Positions 1 through 8,153 of a stretch of 64,000 nucleotides of DNA are shown here, piece after piece. The stretch is taken from the NCBI GenBank assembly GCA_016219005.1, contig JACRCN010000026.1:62001-126000 (forward strand), given 5' to 3'. The position numbers and the translations under genes were made by a program. Position 1 is the stretch's first letter, and every line of letters begins with the position of its first letter. Source of the stretch: Deltaproteobacteria bacterium (GTDB lineage: Bacteria > Desulfobacterota > Desulfobacteria > Desulfobacterales > SpSt-501). The notes beneath the pieces were generated by a model. The model worked only from the letters and a program-made list of their open reading frames with translations, ran no database searches and was not told the DNA's origin.

Positions 1-1
1 C

Positions 2-763
2 CGCGCCGACCTGTATTCCGTCGGCGTCACCTTATATCGGATGCTCACCGGAATGCTGCCGGCGCCCTATCCGCTCCCGGCGAGCACCTTCAACCCGGAC
101 CTGGACGCGGCATGGGATGCCTTCCTGCAGCAGGCCCTGGCCAGGGATCCGGGTGAGCGCTTTTCTAGCGCGGTGGCGATGCGAGAATCCCTCGATCACC
201 TCGAGCTGGCCTGGAGGGTCCAGCGTACCCGCATCTGCCAGCTGGTGCCGCCACCGGAGGCTGCGCGGCCTGGAATTCAACACCCCCTGCCGCTGCGCCG
301 GGCTGCGTTAAAAATCGACCCCCGGCATGCGCGGGTGGATTTCGGGGTGGACGGACTCTGGCGCCCCGCGGCCTTCGTGCAGAACGATCTGCACTCGCCG
401 GCCCCGGGGCTGCTCCGGGACGACGCCACCGGCCTGACCTGGCAGCAATCGGGCTCGCCGTACCCCCTCACCTGGCCGGAGGCGAGGGATTACGCGGCCG
501 CCCTGAACCGCCGGCGGTTCGCCGCGCGCACCGGTTGGAGGCTTCCGACCGCACCGGAGCTGATGTCGCTGCTCTCGCAAACGCCGCACAGAGAGGACTT
601 CTGCGTGGAACCGCTCTTCGATCCGGTTCAGAGCACGTTGTGGAGTGCTGACCGCCGATCGTATACAGCGGCCTGGTTTGTGAACGTCGAGATGGGGTTC
701 GTCGCCGGGCAGGATTTCAGCGCGCGGTGCTATGTGCGGGCGGTGTGTGATGAAATCAGATAA
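2..763 (+). CDS. C-terminal part of a Ser/Thr protein kinase fused to a DUF1566 (Lcl) domain
   Basis: The gene enters from outside the window; the reading frame is open from base 2. The first residues (RADLYSVGVTLYRMLTG) match kinase subdomain IX of Hanks-type Ser/Thr kinases, with the Asp-x-x-Ser-x-Gly core, and the helical end of the kinase lobe follows to about base 230. The second half carries a DUF1566/Lcl-type domain: TGLTWQQ, a WPEARDYAAALN stretch, the GWRLPTAPEL signature and a terminal YVRAVCDE. In the family this domain is an extracellular or sensor-like module of unknown ligand. No transmembrane segment is visible between the two parts, so its location is unclear. It converges on korC, with only 10 bases between the stops. 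Family calls are good; the substrate is unknown. Confidence 0.8.
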   Translation, partial: RADLYSVGVTLYRMLTGMLPAPYPLPASTFNPDLDAAWDAFLQQALARDPGERFSSAVAMRESLDHLELAWRVQRTRICQLVPPPEAARPGIQHPLPLRRAALKIDPRHARVDFGVDGLWRPAAFVQNDLHSPAPGLLRDDATGLTWQQSGSPYPLTWPEARDYAAALNRRRFAARTGWRLPTAPELMSLLSQTPHREDFCVEPLFDPVQSTLWSADRRSYTAAWFVNVEMGFVAGQDFSARCYVRAVCDEIR

Positions 764-773
764 CGGTTTGAGA

Positions 774-1319
774 TTACGCCTTGGCCGCGTTTCCCATCTC
801 GACACCCAGCTGCAGCGCCCTCTGGTTCATCTCCAGGAAATCCTTCGGAACGCGGCCCTCCAGCACCTTCATGATGGACTCGGGCCGGACGAGATCGGCC
901 AGCGTGATGACGACGCCGAGCATGCAGATGTTGAACACGATGGGTTTTCCGACCTGCTCCACCACGGTACGATACATGGGCAGCTCCCGCTGCTGAGCGT
1001 CCACTTTGCGCTGGACCTTGACGTAACGCGTGTCGGTGATCAGCAGCCCTCCGGGTCGGACGATCGACGCGAAACGGTTGTAGGCCTCCTGCGTGAGGCA
1101 GACCAGGACGTTGGGTTGCAGAACCTTGGGGTAGTGAATTCTGCCGTCGGCGATGATGACATCCGAGCGCGTGGCACCGCCCCGGGCCTCCGCCCCGTAG
1201 GACTGGGACTGCACCGCGTTGAGCCCCTCGCACAGCACCGCGGCTTCGGCCAAAAGGATGGCGGCCGTGATCACCCCCTGTCCGCCCGAGCCCGAAAAAA
1301 CCAGCCGGCATCGTTCCAT
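774..1319 (-). CDS. korC: 2-oxoacid:ferredoxin oxidoreductase, gamma subunit
   Basis: The 181-aa protein starts MERCRLVFSGSGGQGVITA, the glycine-rich opening of the gamma subunit of 2-oxoglutarate/2-oxoacid:ferredoxin oxidoreductases. Further family marks are SYGAEARGG (interface with the alpha subunit) and an NVLVCLTQEAYNRF stretch. The enzyme decarboxylates a 2-oxoacid with CoA and reduces ferredoxin. The start codon overlaps the korB stop by one base (TAATG), so translation is probably coupled. It is the last gene of a korD-A-B-C operon. The order and the separate small ferredoxin subunit fit the KorDABC/VorDABC type. 2-Oxoglutarate is the likeliest substrate, but branched-chain 2-oxoacids cannot be excluded from sequence alone. 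Confidence 0.88.
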   Translation of the reverse strand: MERCRLVFSGSGGQGVITAAILLAEAAVLCEGLNAVQSQSYGAEARGGATRSDVIIADGRIHYPKVLQPNVLVCLTQEAYNRFASIVRPGGLLITDTRYVKVQRKVDAQQRELPMYRTVVEQVGKPIVFNICMLGVVITLADLVRPESIMKVLEGRVPKDFLEMNQRALQLGVEMGNAAKA

Positions 1320-2125
1320 TACTTCCGCCCCTTCGTTGCGCGTTCGACGACTTTTTGATATTCTTCACAATATTCCGGCGCCGCGATCTGAACGAAGATC
1401 CCGCGTTCGATGAGCGCCGCATTTTCCTGTTTGGCCTTGGACCCGATGGGGGTGGTGTTGTCCTTGAACCACGTGATCATATCCGCCGCCCCGCCGATCT
1501 TGTTCTTGCGCCCGAAATAGGTCGGGCATTGCGTCAGGACCTCCACCACCGAGAACCCCTTGTGCGTTATGGCCTTCTGGATCGTCTCGGTCATCTGCTG
1601 CACGTGGTAGGTCGTGGAGCGGGCCACAAACGTGGCCCCTGCGGCCTTCGCCAACTCAACCACGTCGAAGCCCCGATCGATGGTGCGGTAAGGCGCGGTG
1701 GTGGCACTGATGTTCTCGCCCGAGAGCGGCGAGAACTGTCCGCCGGTCATGCCGTAAATGCGGTTGTTCATGACGATGGCGGTCATGTCCAGGTTACGCC
1801 GGGCGGCATGAATGAAATGGTTGCCGCCGATCGCCAGGGCGTCGCCGTCGCCCATGGGCACGATCAACTTCAACTCCGGCCGGGAGATCTTTACCCCGGT
1901 CGCGAACGCCAGGGCGCGGCCGTGGATGGTGTGCAGGGTGTGGAAATCCACGTAGCCGGAGATGCGCGACGAGCACCCGATTCCGGACACCATCACGATC
2001 TCGTTCTTGCTCAAGCCCAGGTTCTCAATGGCCCGGACCAGTCCGCCCAGCACTTCGCCGTGGCCGCAGCCCGGGCACCACATGTGCGGTAAAAATCTCT
2101 CCCTCAAGTAATCCTTGACTGCCAT
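1319..2125 (-). CDS. korB: 2-oxoacid:ferredoxin oxidoreductase, beta subunit (thiamine diphosphate)
   Basis: The 268-aa protein carries the thiamine diphosphate subunit signatures: WCPGCGHGEV near the N-terminus and GIGCSSR (cysteines for a 4Fe-4S cluster), then GDGDALAIGGNHFIHAARRN, with the GDG metal/TPP motif, and NNRIYGMTGGQFSP. Length is normal for KorB. The ATG has a strong AAGGGGG ribosome-binding site ten bases upstream and lies 3 bases after the korA stop. The product forms the catalytic centre of the cytoplasmic KorABCD complex that makes acyl-CoA, CO2 and reduced ferredoxin, or runs in reverse. This is a standard anaerobe enzyme with nothing unusual in the sequence. Confidence 0.9.
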   Translation of the reverse strand: MAVKDYLRERFLPHMWCPGCGHGEVLGGLVRAIENLGLSKNEIVMVSGIGCSSRISGYVDFHTLHTIHGRALAFATGVKISRPELKLIVPMGDGDALAIGGNHFIHAARRNLDMTAIVMNNRIYGMTGGQFSPLSGENISATTAPYRTIDRGFDVVELAKAAGATFVARSTTYHVQQMTETIQKAITHKGFSVVEVLTQCPTYFGRKNKIGGAADMITWFKDNTTPIGSKAKQENAALIERGIFVQIAAPEYCEEYQKVVERATKGRK

Positions 2126-2128
2126 CGA

Positions 2129-3277
2129 TCAAACCCCCTTGCCCTGGATGATCCGCAGGATGTTCATGATGTCACTGGGGGTGATAAAGTTGCTGTCGAT
2201 GCGGTTGGCGAGGAACACCCGCTCGGGATGCGCCACCGCCAGTTTCACCGACTGCATTATTTGCCCCATGTTCATTTCCACCACGACCACCGATTTGGCG
2301 TGGGCGCATTTCTGGCGCACCATCTCGGATGGAAAGGGCCAGAGGGTCTGCAGCTCCAGGAGTCCCATGCGCTCGCCTCGCTGCCGGCGGTTTTCCACCA
2401 CGTGCAGCGCGGAGCGCGCCGAGGACCCGTAGGAGATCATGACGATCTCGGCATCTTCAAGATGGTATTCCCTGTAGCGCGCTATTTCGTTGGCCCGATT
2501 CTCCAGCTTGTCCACCAAGTGCCGCAGCAGGCCGTGAACGGTCTGGGGGTCGGTCGACGGGAAGCCCCACATGTCGTGCACCAAGCCGGTGACGTTGTAG
2601 CGGTGCACCCCCCCGAAGTCCGACATGGGCAGCCGGCCGTCCTCGCGCGGCAGGTAGGGATGGTAATCCACCCCCTCCTTGACTGAAGTCCGCAACCGGT
2701 CCACCAGCGGGATCTCCCCGGCCGCGGGCAACACCAGCTTCTCCCGCATGTGGCCGACCACCTCGTCGAACAGCAGGATGACCGGGGTGCGGTAGGTTTC
2801 GGCCAGGTTGAAGGCCTCCACGGTCATGGCGAAGACGTCCTGGTGGTTCGAGGCCGTCAGAGCGATGATCGCATGGTCGCCGTGGGTGCCCCAGCGGGCC
2901 TGGTTGATGTCCCCCTGGCTCACGTGGGTGGGAATGCCGGTGGACGGCCCGCCGCGCTGCACGTTGGCGATCACGCAGGGGATCTCGGTCATGACGGCAT
3001 ACCCCAGGGCCTCCTGCATCAGCGAAAACCCCGGGCCGCTTGTGGCCGTCATGACCTTGCGGCCGGTCAGCGAGGCGCCGATGATGGCGCACAGCGAGGC
3101 GATCTCGTCCTCCATCTGGATGAACTTGCCGCCGATCTGAGGCAGGCGGTAGGCTAAGAGTTCGGCGATTTCGGTCGAAGGGGTGATCGGGTAGCCCGCA
3201 AAAAAATCGAGCCCCGCGTACAGGGCGGCCTCCACGCAGGCTTCGTTGCCTTGAACGAATTTTATGGTGTTTCCCAT
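2129..3277 (-). CDS. korA: 2-oxoacid:ferredoxin oxidoreductase, alpha subunit
   Basis: The alpha subunit (382 aa from the chosen start) has the pyrimidine-binding pattern FAGYPITPSTEIAE, the MEDEIASLCAIIGAS helix and TSGPGFSLMQEALGYA, all typical of KorA. I chose ATG 3277, which has an AGGAG site about 11 bases upstream. An in-frame GTG at 3289 overlaps the korD stop (GTGA) but sits directly against that AGGAG, so it is less likely. It lies between korD and korB with tight spacing. The protein pairs with KorB and binds the 2-oxoacid and the aminopyrimidine of TPP. The family assignment is secure; the exact substrate is inferred. Confidence 0.9.
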   Translation of the reverse strand: MGNTIKFVQGNEACVEAALYAGLDFFAGYPITPSTEIAELLAYRLPQIGGKFIQMEDEIASLCAIIGASLTGRKVMTATSGPGFSLMQEALGYAVMTEIPCVIANVQRGGPSTGIPTHVSQGDINQARWGTHGDHAIIALTASNHQDVFAMTVEAFNLAETYRTPVILLFDEVVGHMREKLVLPAAGEIPLVDRLRTSVKEGVDYHPYLPREDGRLPMSDFGGVHRYNVTGLVHDMWGFPSTDPQTVHGLLRHLVDKLENRANEIARYREYHLEDAEIVMISYGSSARSALHVVENRRQRGERMGLLELQTLWPFPSEMVRQKCAHAKSVVVVEMNMGQIMQSVKLAVAHPERVFLANRIDSNFITPSDIMNILRIIQGKGV

Positions 3278-3285
3278 GGTGCTCG

Positions 3286-3492
3286 TCACTCCTGGGTTTC
3301 CACTTCAATGGCGAAATCCGGGCAGCGCAGCTCGCACAGCCGGCAGCAGATGCAGTCCTGGGGGCGCGCGACGGTTACTTTTTCCTGCTCGTCGAGTTCC
3401 AGCACTTTCTTGGGGCACAGCTCGACACAGATCCCGCAACCCTTGCACCAGTCGCGATTGATGTGATGCCGCTTCAGCTTGGGTTTGGCCAT
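3286..3492 (-). CDS. korD: 2-oxoacid:ferredoxin oxidoreductase, delta (2[4Fe-4S] ferredoxin) subunit
   Basis: This 68-aa ferredoxin has two complete CxxCxxCxxxCP motifs, CKGCGICVELCP at residues 16-27 and a second CxxCxxCxxxCP in the C-terminal half (CICCRLCELRCP). It therefore binds two [4Fe-4S] clusters and passes electrons from the TPP subunit to external ferredoxin. It is the first gene of korDABC. The N-terminal LKRHHINRDW stretch before the first cluster is typical of KorD/PorD subunits. An AGAGG-like site lies ahead of the ATG. The region upstream contains the 145-bp inverted-repeat element described separately. Confidence 0.9.
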   Translation of the reverse strand: MAKPKLKRHHINRDWCKGCGICVELCPKKVLELDEQEKVTVARPQDCICCRLCELRCPDFAIEVETQE

Positions 3493-3860
3493 GTTTTAAA
3501 CCTCTGAAATCCGAGTGAGTTCCGCGCGCCACGCGGCTTAGCCCGGCGCGGGCTGAATTTTGAATGTAATTTAATGGTCACCACGATGTCAAGAAAAAGC
3601 GTTGGCGCCTTTGACAAGCAGCCGGTGCATCGCTTATGGTGGTAGGATCGGCGGGCCCGGTCGACCCGAACCGTTCACCCTTAGCAGGGTGCTGAAAAAC
3701 AAGCATCGGGCCGTCAGCCAAGACGCGGGCTGATTGGGAAAGCGCAGCAAATCCCCTCAAATGCGGGCAATTACTATAGCCAGGCAACGCCTGATCGCAG
3801 CCTGAGACGCCGTTTTTCGACAGCCTGCCCAAGCCATCATCCGCGGGGAGAGATTCCAGC
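3493..3860. other. Intergenic region between divergent korD and mltG
   Basis: No open frame here looks coding. The half nearest korD should hold the korDABC promoter, but I see no convincing -35/-10 or -24/-12 pair. The half nearest mltG is filled by an inverted-repeat-bounded element at 3684-3828. Confidence 0.6.
3684..3828. repeat. 145-bp element with imperfect terminal inverted repeats
   Basis: The left end GCAGGGTGCTGAAAAAC (3684-3700) and the right end GTTTTTCGACAGCCTGC (3812-3828) are inverted repeats matching at 14 of 17 positions. The element is 145 bp long and non-coding, and ends just before the mltG ribosome-binding site. Its size and architecture resemble the two-copy repeat at 16670-16814 and 46791-46934, though its internal sequence differs. 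It is probably a MITE/REP-like intergenic repeat. Confidence 0.55.
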
Positions 3861-4904
3861 GTGAGACGAGCCCTGATCCTTCTCTGTGCAATCGTGCTTG
3901 CAGTCGGCGCCGCGGCGGCGGCGGCCTATCTCGAACTGAAGACTTACGCCCTCACTCCTGCTTCGCCCAGCACCGAGGAAAAAGCGATTCTCGTCGAGCC
4001 CGGACAGCCCGTCTCCGCCACGGCCGAGATCCTGTTCCGCCACGGCCTCATCCAAAGCCCTTTGAAGTTCAGGCTGCTCGCCCGGATTCAGGGCTTCGAC
4101 CGGCGTTTGAAGGCCGGGGAGTATGGTCTGAAAGCGTCGATGACTCCCCTCGACATCCTCGAAATCCTCGGGCGCGGACAGGTCAAGCTCTACAAGGTCA
4201 CCCTCCCCGAGGGCCTCACCATTCAACAGATTGCGGACGCGGTGGAAAAGTCCGGCCTCGGCAGCGCCGCGGACATCGCCGCCCGCGCCGCCGACCCGGC
4301 CTTCGCCCGCAGCCACGGCATCCCTGCCGCCTCCCTTGAGGGCTATCTCTTCCCCGACACCTATTTGTTTCCCCGCGGTGCTTCGCCGGAAGCGATCCTG
4401 ACCACCATGCTCCAGCGTTTCCGTTCCGTCTTCTCGGCCGAATGGGAGCTTCGCGCCGCGCAGATCGGCCTCACGCTCCACGAAGTCGTCACCCTGGCCT
4501 CAATCATCGAAAAGGAAACCGGCGCCCCTTCCGAGCGGCCGCTGATCTCCTCCGTGTTTCACAACCGCCTGAAAAGAGGAATGCGGCTTGAGACTGACCC
4601 CACGGTCATCTACGGCATCCGGGACTTCGACGGCAATCTCACCCGCAAACACCTCGAAACCCCCACCCCCTACAACACCTATGTCATCAAAGGGCTTCCG
4701 CCCGGTCCGATTGCCAGCCCGGGCCGGGAAGCGATGGAGGCGGCTCTTTTTCCGGCCCAAGCGGAATATTTCTTCTTCGTTTCAAAGAACAACGGCACCC
4801 ATCACTTTTCAAGCAGCTTCGAGGAACACCAGACCGCCGTGCAGCGCTACCAGATCAAACGCGAAGGGAGCCGGCCGTCGCAAAACCGGTCCAAGACCCC
4901 CTGA
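3861..4904 (+). CDS. mltG: Endolytic murein transglycosylase (YceG-like)
   Basis: The 347-aa inner-membrane protein has an N-terminal transmembrane segment (RALILLCAIVLAVGAAAAAAY) and then a periplasmic YceG domain. The catalytic Glu lies in the conserved LASIIEKETG segment, followed by NRLKRGMRLETDPTVIYG and TPYNTY...GLPPGPIASPG, all diagnostic of MltG. The enzyme cleaves nascent peptidoglycan strands near the membrane and so terminates glycan chain growth. The start is GTG 3861, preceded by GGGGAGAG at suitable spacing. It appears monocistronic: about 115 bases follow before the next small gene. Confidence 0.9.
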   Translation: MRRALILLCAIVLAVGAAAAAAYLELKTYALTPASPSTEEKAILVEPGQPVSATAEILFRHGLIQSPLKFRLLARIQGFDRRLKAGEYGLKASMTPLDILEILGRGQVKLYKVTLPEGLTIQQIADAVEKSGLGSAADIAARAADPAFARSHGIPAASLEGYLFPDTYLFPRGASPEAILTTMLQRFRSVFSAEWELRAAQIGLTLHEVVTLASIIEKETGAPSERPLISSVFHNRLKRGMRLETDPTVIYGIRDFDGNLTRKHLETPTPYNTYVIKGLPPGPIASPGREAMEAALFPAQAEYFFFVSKNNGTHHFSSSFEEHQTAVQRYQIKREGSRPSQNRSKTP

Positions 4905-5020
4905 AAATCTCCGAATTGCCAGCAACTGAGACCCGCGGGCTTGACAGTGGCGCGACGGCTCTTTAAATTGGACCTCAGTCATCACCCCATCAGAGCCAAC
5001 CGCCCCGTATGGAGGATCAC

Positions 5021-5257
5021 ATGGCCGACCCCGCCCGCAAGAAACTCACCTATATGATGGACTTGGAGAAGCTCAACACCCTGAACGCCGAGGGCTGCCC
5101 CGCGTGCGGCCACAAGTTCACCCTTGGCGAAACGGTCGTTCTGGCCTGCGGCGCCTGGGAGGGCGGCCCGAAGTTGATCCACGAAAACGAGGCAGTCTGG
5201 GATTCCCGCAGCGGCTCATTTTTCGAGCGCGCATGCTACGCTTCCCGCAAAGACTGA
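5021..5257 (+). CDS. Small conserved protein with a CxxC zinc-ribbon-like motif
   Basis: A 78-aa protein of unknown function. I chose ATG 5021 because a GGAGG site lies 5 bases upstream; the earlier in-frame ATG at 5009 overlaps that ribosome-binding site. The visible motif is GCPACGHKFTLGE, a CPxCG half-knuckle, followed by an aromatic/acidic segment (AVWDSRSGSFFERACYASRK) with another Cys. It resembles small hypothetical proteins of deltaproteobacteria rather than any enzyme I recognise. It has no signal peptide or membrane segment. Confidence 0.6.
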   Translation: MADPARKKLTYMMDLEKLNTLNAEGCPACGHKFTLGETVVLACGAWEGGPKLIHENEAVWDSRSGSFFERACYASRKD

Positions 5258-5643
5258 TCGCCGACCGATTCCGTGCCCGGCACCGTCATCGGAACATGTA
5301 GGAATTACAGCCGATACATCATGTGCGGGAACGCGTTTTTTTCCTAATCTTTTGATCCATCCTGCCGATATCCTTCTCAAGCCGGTTCGCACTCTCGTCA
5401 TCCTCTGCACCTGAGCAGGCGCTAACTCGCCCGGCGGTGGGAAATGCATCGTCCCGAAGCCGGATTCAGACACATCGTCCGCCAAATCCACGGATCCGGG
5501 ATGGAGTGATGCGTGAAGTTATGCCGACGACAGCAGTGGCGGTATCGGAATTTTGACGCTCGACAGTTAAGGGACCGATCCAGGATCCGTCGTAAAATGG
5601 ACAACATTTTGAAATCAAATAATAATTTTTTGATCGATGTGGT
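5258..5643. other. Non-coding stretch before the small-RNA/leader region
   Basis: I see no gene, tRNA or clear riboswitch here. Open frames are short, lack ribosome-binding sites and have no recognisable motifs. Confidence 0.5.
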
Positions 5644-5660
5644 TTGGCACAGATATTGAA
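5644..5660 (+). promoter_or_regulatory. Candidate sigma-54 (-24/-12) promoter
   Basis: TTGGCAC-N5-TTGA (5644-5659) matches the YTGGCAC-N5-TTGC consensus except that the -12 GC is GA. Its spacing puts a transcription start near 5670, followed about 110 bases later by an intrinsic terminator. The -12 mismatch makes this a moderate call. Confidence 0.4.
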
Positions 5661-5669
5661 GTATAGTCA

Positions 5670-5815
5670 TCTCAGATTAGGCTTCTCTGGTGTGCGTGCA
5701 TCTTTTCTGGCGGGCTTCCACCAAACGGTTTGAGAAGATTTCCCCACGAATAAAACGGCATCGTGGGAAGCCGAAGATAAAAGGACAGGGTCATACGGCC
5801 CTGTCCTTTTTCTTT
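5670..5815 (+). ncRNA. Candidate small RNA or attenuated leader upstream of the GGDEF-EAL gene
   Basis: Between the candidate sigma-54 promoter and a strong intrinsic terminator lies about 145 nt that can fold. GGCTTCCAC near 5730 pairs with GTGGGAAGCC near 5765, enclosing an ACCAAACGGT mini-hairpin and an alternative CCACGA...TCGTGG stem. There is no open frame with a ribosome-binding site. It could be a free sRNA, or a leader that controls read-through into the diguanylate cyclase/phosphodiesterase gene at 5925. It does not match the conserved core of the c-di-GMP riboswitches. Confidence 0.35.
5779..5815 (+). terminator. Intrinsic terminator
   Basis: A perfect 12-bp stem (AAAAGGACAGGG / CCCTGTCCTTTT) with an 8-nt loop is followed by a T-rich run. 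It sits 110 bp upstream of the GGDEF-EAL start, so it either ends a small RNA or works as an attenuator for that gene. Confidence 0.85.
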
Positions 5816-5924
5816 GTGTGAATTCATAATTCCCCGCTGTCGCTGAATTTTCCTCAAGCCAGGGGCATCGCGTGACGATATAGGATTGGAATACCCGTCG
5901 ACCTGAACCACGGGGGCGTCTGCT

Positions 5925-7925
5925 ATGATGAAGATCAAGCGCCACACAACTCTGCTCGACAAGACCGGCATCCTCATCATCGGGACCGGGGCCTGTTTGT
6001 TCTATTATTACTTCGAGACGACCCTGCGCGGCGAAAACCTGAACATCCTGATCACGATCGGAATCATCCTGGTGATCAGCCTTTTCACGCAGTACCTGCT
6101 GAACGACATCAATAGCTCCAAGGGCGCCCTGCAACAGGCCAACGAAACCCTGGAACATCGCGTCAGGGAGCGCACGGAGGAGCTGCGCAACTCCGAGCTC
6201 AAGTACCGCACGATTTTCGAGAACACCGGCGCCGCAACGATCATCATCGAAAAGGACAAGAAGATCTCGCTCGCCAACTCGCGCTTTCTCGACATGTCCG
6301 GGTGCAGCCGTTCGGAGATCATAGACCGGAAAACCTGGGTGGACTTCATCGACGAAAAGAGTTACCGCAAGCTCTTCGGCGACGAGAAAAACCCCGTTGC
6401 TGAGATGCCGGGCGCGCATGGAAAGCATGTTGAATGTCAATTTGTTGACAAACACGAAAACCGCAAGGACATCCTGATCAGTTTCGCTCAGATTCCGGAA
6501 ACCGAAGCCAGCGTGGCCTCACTCACGGACATCACCGAACTGAAGGACGCCGAGCGCCGGATCTACTTCCAGGCCTTTCACGACGCCCTCACCCGTCTTC
6601 CAAACCGGGCCCTCTTTCTCGAACATCTCAGAGTGGCCATCAAGCGGACCAAGCGCCGTCCGGATTACCACTTCGCGGTCATCTACCTCGACATCGACCG
6701 CTTCAAACTGGTCAACGACAGCCTGGGGCATGGCGTCGGCGACGACCTGCTGGTGGCCTTCGCCGCCCGCATCCGCGAATTCCTGCGCGACATCGACATC
6801 CTGGCGCGGCTGGGAGGAGACGAGTTCGTCATCCTGCTTGAGGAGGTCTGCGACCCGGACTGCACCAACGCCATCATCGAACGGCTGCAGCAGGCCCTGC
6901 GCAAGCCGTTCGGGCTCCATGGCAAGGAGGTGTTTGCCCCGGCCAGCTTCGGCGTGGTCCTGAACACCCAGGACTACGAACAGCCGGAGATGATTATCCG
7001 CGACGCCGACGCCGCCATGTATCACGCCAAGGAGAGCGGCCGGGGCCAGGTCAAGGTGTTCGACAAGAAGCTGCACGCGAAGACGCTCCACCTGCTCCAG
7101 CAGGAAACCGACCTGCGCAATGCCGTTAGCAGGAACCAGTTCCAGAACCACTACCAGCCCATCGTGCGGCTGGACACCGCCTCCGTCGTGGGGTTCGAGG
7201 CCCTCATTCGTTGGAATCACCCGGAAACAGGCATGATCTCGCCGGACGCGTTCATCCTCACGGCCGAGGAAAACGGCCTGATCGTTCCGATCACGCGACT
7301 GACGCTGGAGCGGTCCTGCCGGGACCTGCAGGACTGGCAGAATATTCTGGGCAAAGCACCCGAGTTCACGGTGAGCGTCAACATTTCCTGCAGGCATTTT
7401 CTGCAACCCAGCCTGCTGGACGACCTGAAAGAGGTCCTGGAAAGGACCGGCCTGCCGCCCCACCTGCTGAAGCTCGAGATTACCGAAACGGCCCTGATGG
7501 ACGAGGCCGACGAAAGCATCCGCATGGCCCACCGCCTGCGGGAGTTCGGAATCCGCCTGATGATCGACGATTTCGGTACGGGTTATTCGTCCCTGAGCTA
7601 CCTTCAGCGGCTGCCGATCGACACCCTCAAGATCGACCGCAGCTTCATCTCCAAAATCCAAGAGAATCCCGAAAGCAACCGCAACATCGTCGAGGCCATC
7701 GTGTCGTTAGCCCACAAGCTGGACATGCACGTGGTGGCCGAAGGGATCGAAACCCCGGAACAGCACGCCATCCTGCTCGACATGAAGTGCGAGTTCGGCC
7801 AGGGTTTTCTCTTCTCGCGGCCCATGCCGAAGTCGGACGTCGACGCCCTGGTCAGACAGTTGGGGAGTTTCTGCCCGTCAAAGCGCGATCAGCCCTACTG
7901 CCTGACGACGGGCCTGCCGAATTAG
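5925..7925 (+). CDS. Membrane-anchored PAS-GGDEF-EAL cyclic-di-GMP enzyme
   Basis: This is a 666-aa protein. Two transmembrane segments lie at about residues 14-30 and 39-58, then a coiled coil (QQANETLEHRVRERTEELRNSE), a PAS domain (about 95-205), GGDEF (motif intact at 297-301, RLGGDEFVILL) and EAL (motif at 425-427, GFEALIRW). The EAL catalytic set is complete: LEITETALMDE, IDDFGTGYSS, DTLKIDRSFI and the VVAEGIET loop. Both synthesis and hydrolysis of c-di-GMP are therefore possible. The usual EAL-terminal QGYLFSRP appears as QGFLFSRP. It is preceded by the terminator-bearing leader at 5670-5815. The input signal is unknown. Confidence 0.9.
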   Translation: MMKIKRHTTLLDKTGILIIGTGACLFYYYFETTLRGENLNILITIGIILVISLFTQYLLNDINSSKGALQQANETLEHRVRERTEELRNSELKYRTIFENTGAATIIIEKDKKISLANSRFLDMSGCSRSEIIDRKTWVDFIDEKSYRKLFGDEKNPVAEMPGAHGKHVECQFVDKHENRKDILISFAQIPETEASVASLTDITELKDAERRIYFQAFHDALTRLPNRALFLEHLRVAIKRTKRRPDYHFAVIYLDIDRFKLVNDSLGHGVGDDLLVAFAARIREFLRDIDILARLGGDEFVILLEEVCDPDCTNAIIERLQQALRKPFGLHGKEVFAPASFGVVLNTQDYEQPEMIIRDADAAMYHAKESGRGQVKVFDKKLHAKTLHLLQQETDLRNAVSRNQFQNHYQPIVRLDTASVVGFEALIRWNHPETGMISPDAFILTAEENGLIVPITRLTLERSCRDLQDWQNILGKAPEFTVSVNISCRHFLQPSLLDDLKEVLERTGLPPHLLKLEITETALMDEADESIRMAHRLREFGIRLMIDDFGTGYSSLSYLQRLPIDTLKIDRSFISKIQENPESNRNIVEAIVSLAHKLDMHVVAEGIETPEQHAILLDMKCEFGQGFLFSRPMPKSDVDALVRQLGSFCPSKRDQPYCLTTGLPN

Positions 7926-8153
7926 CCTCCGCGGGTCATCCCGCCCGCACCATGGTGTTTTCTTGCCTGTAACGATCATCAATGGTAGTTTGCCGGTAAC
8001 TGCTCGGGTGTTCCGGCTGAAGACTGAAGGGCAATTTTGAGATGGCCTCTATCCGCGTTTGCCGGGAGACCTGGAAGATCGAAGGCGAAAAAAAATCGGC
8101 TTCACCGAGACTGCTCTCTCGTCAAACCTCGACCTCCATGGAGACTGTATGCA

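Noticed and set aside
5670-5815. c-di-GMP riboswitch upstream of the GGDEF-EAL gene
   Set aside because: The conserved GGCAAACC/GACGCAAAGCC core of the GEMM-I class is not present; only a general folded leader with a terminator can be supported.
6519-7661. Long open frame opposite the GGDEF-EAL gene
   Set aside because: It is the antisense shadow of a GC-rich gene with intact domains; it has no recognisable motif and no ribosome-binding site.
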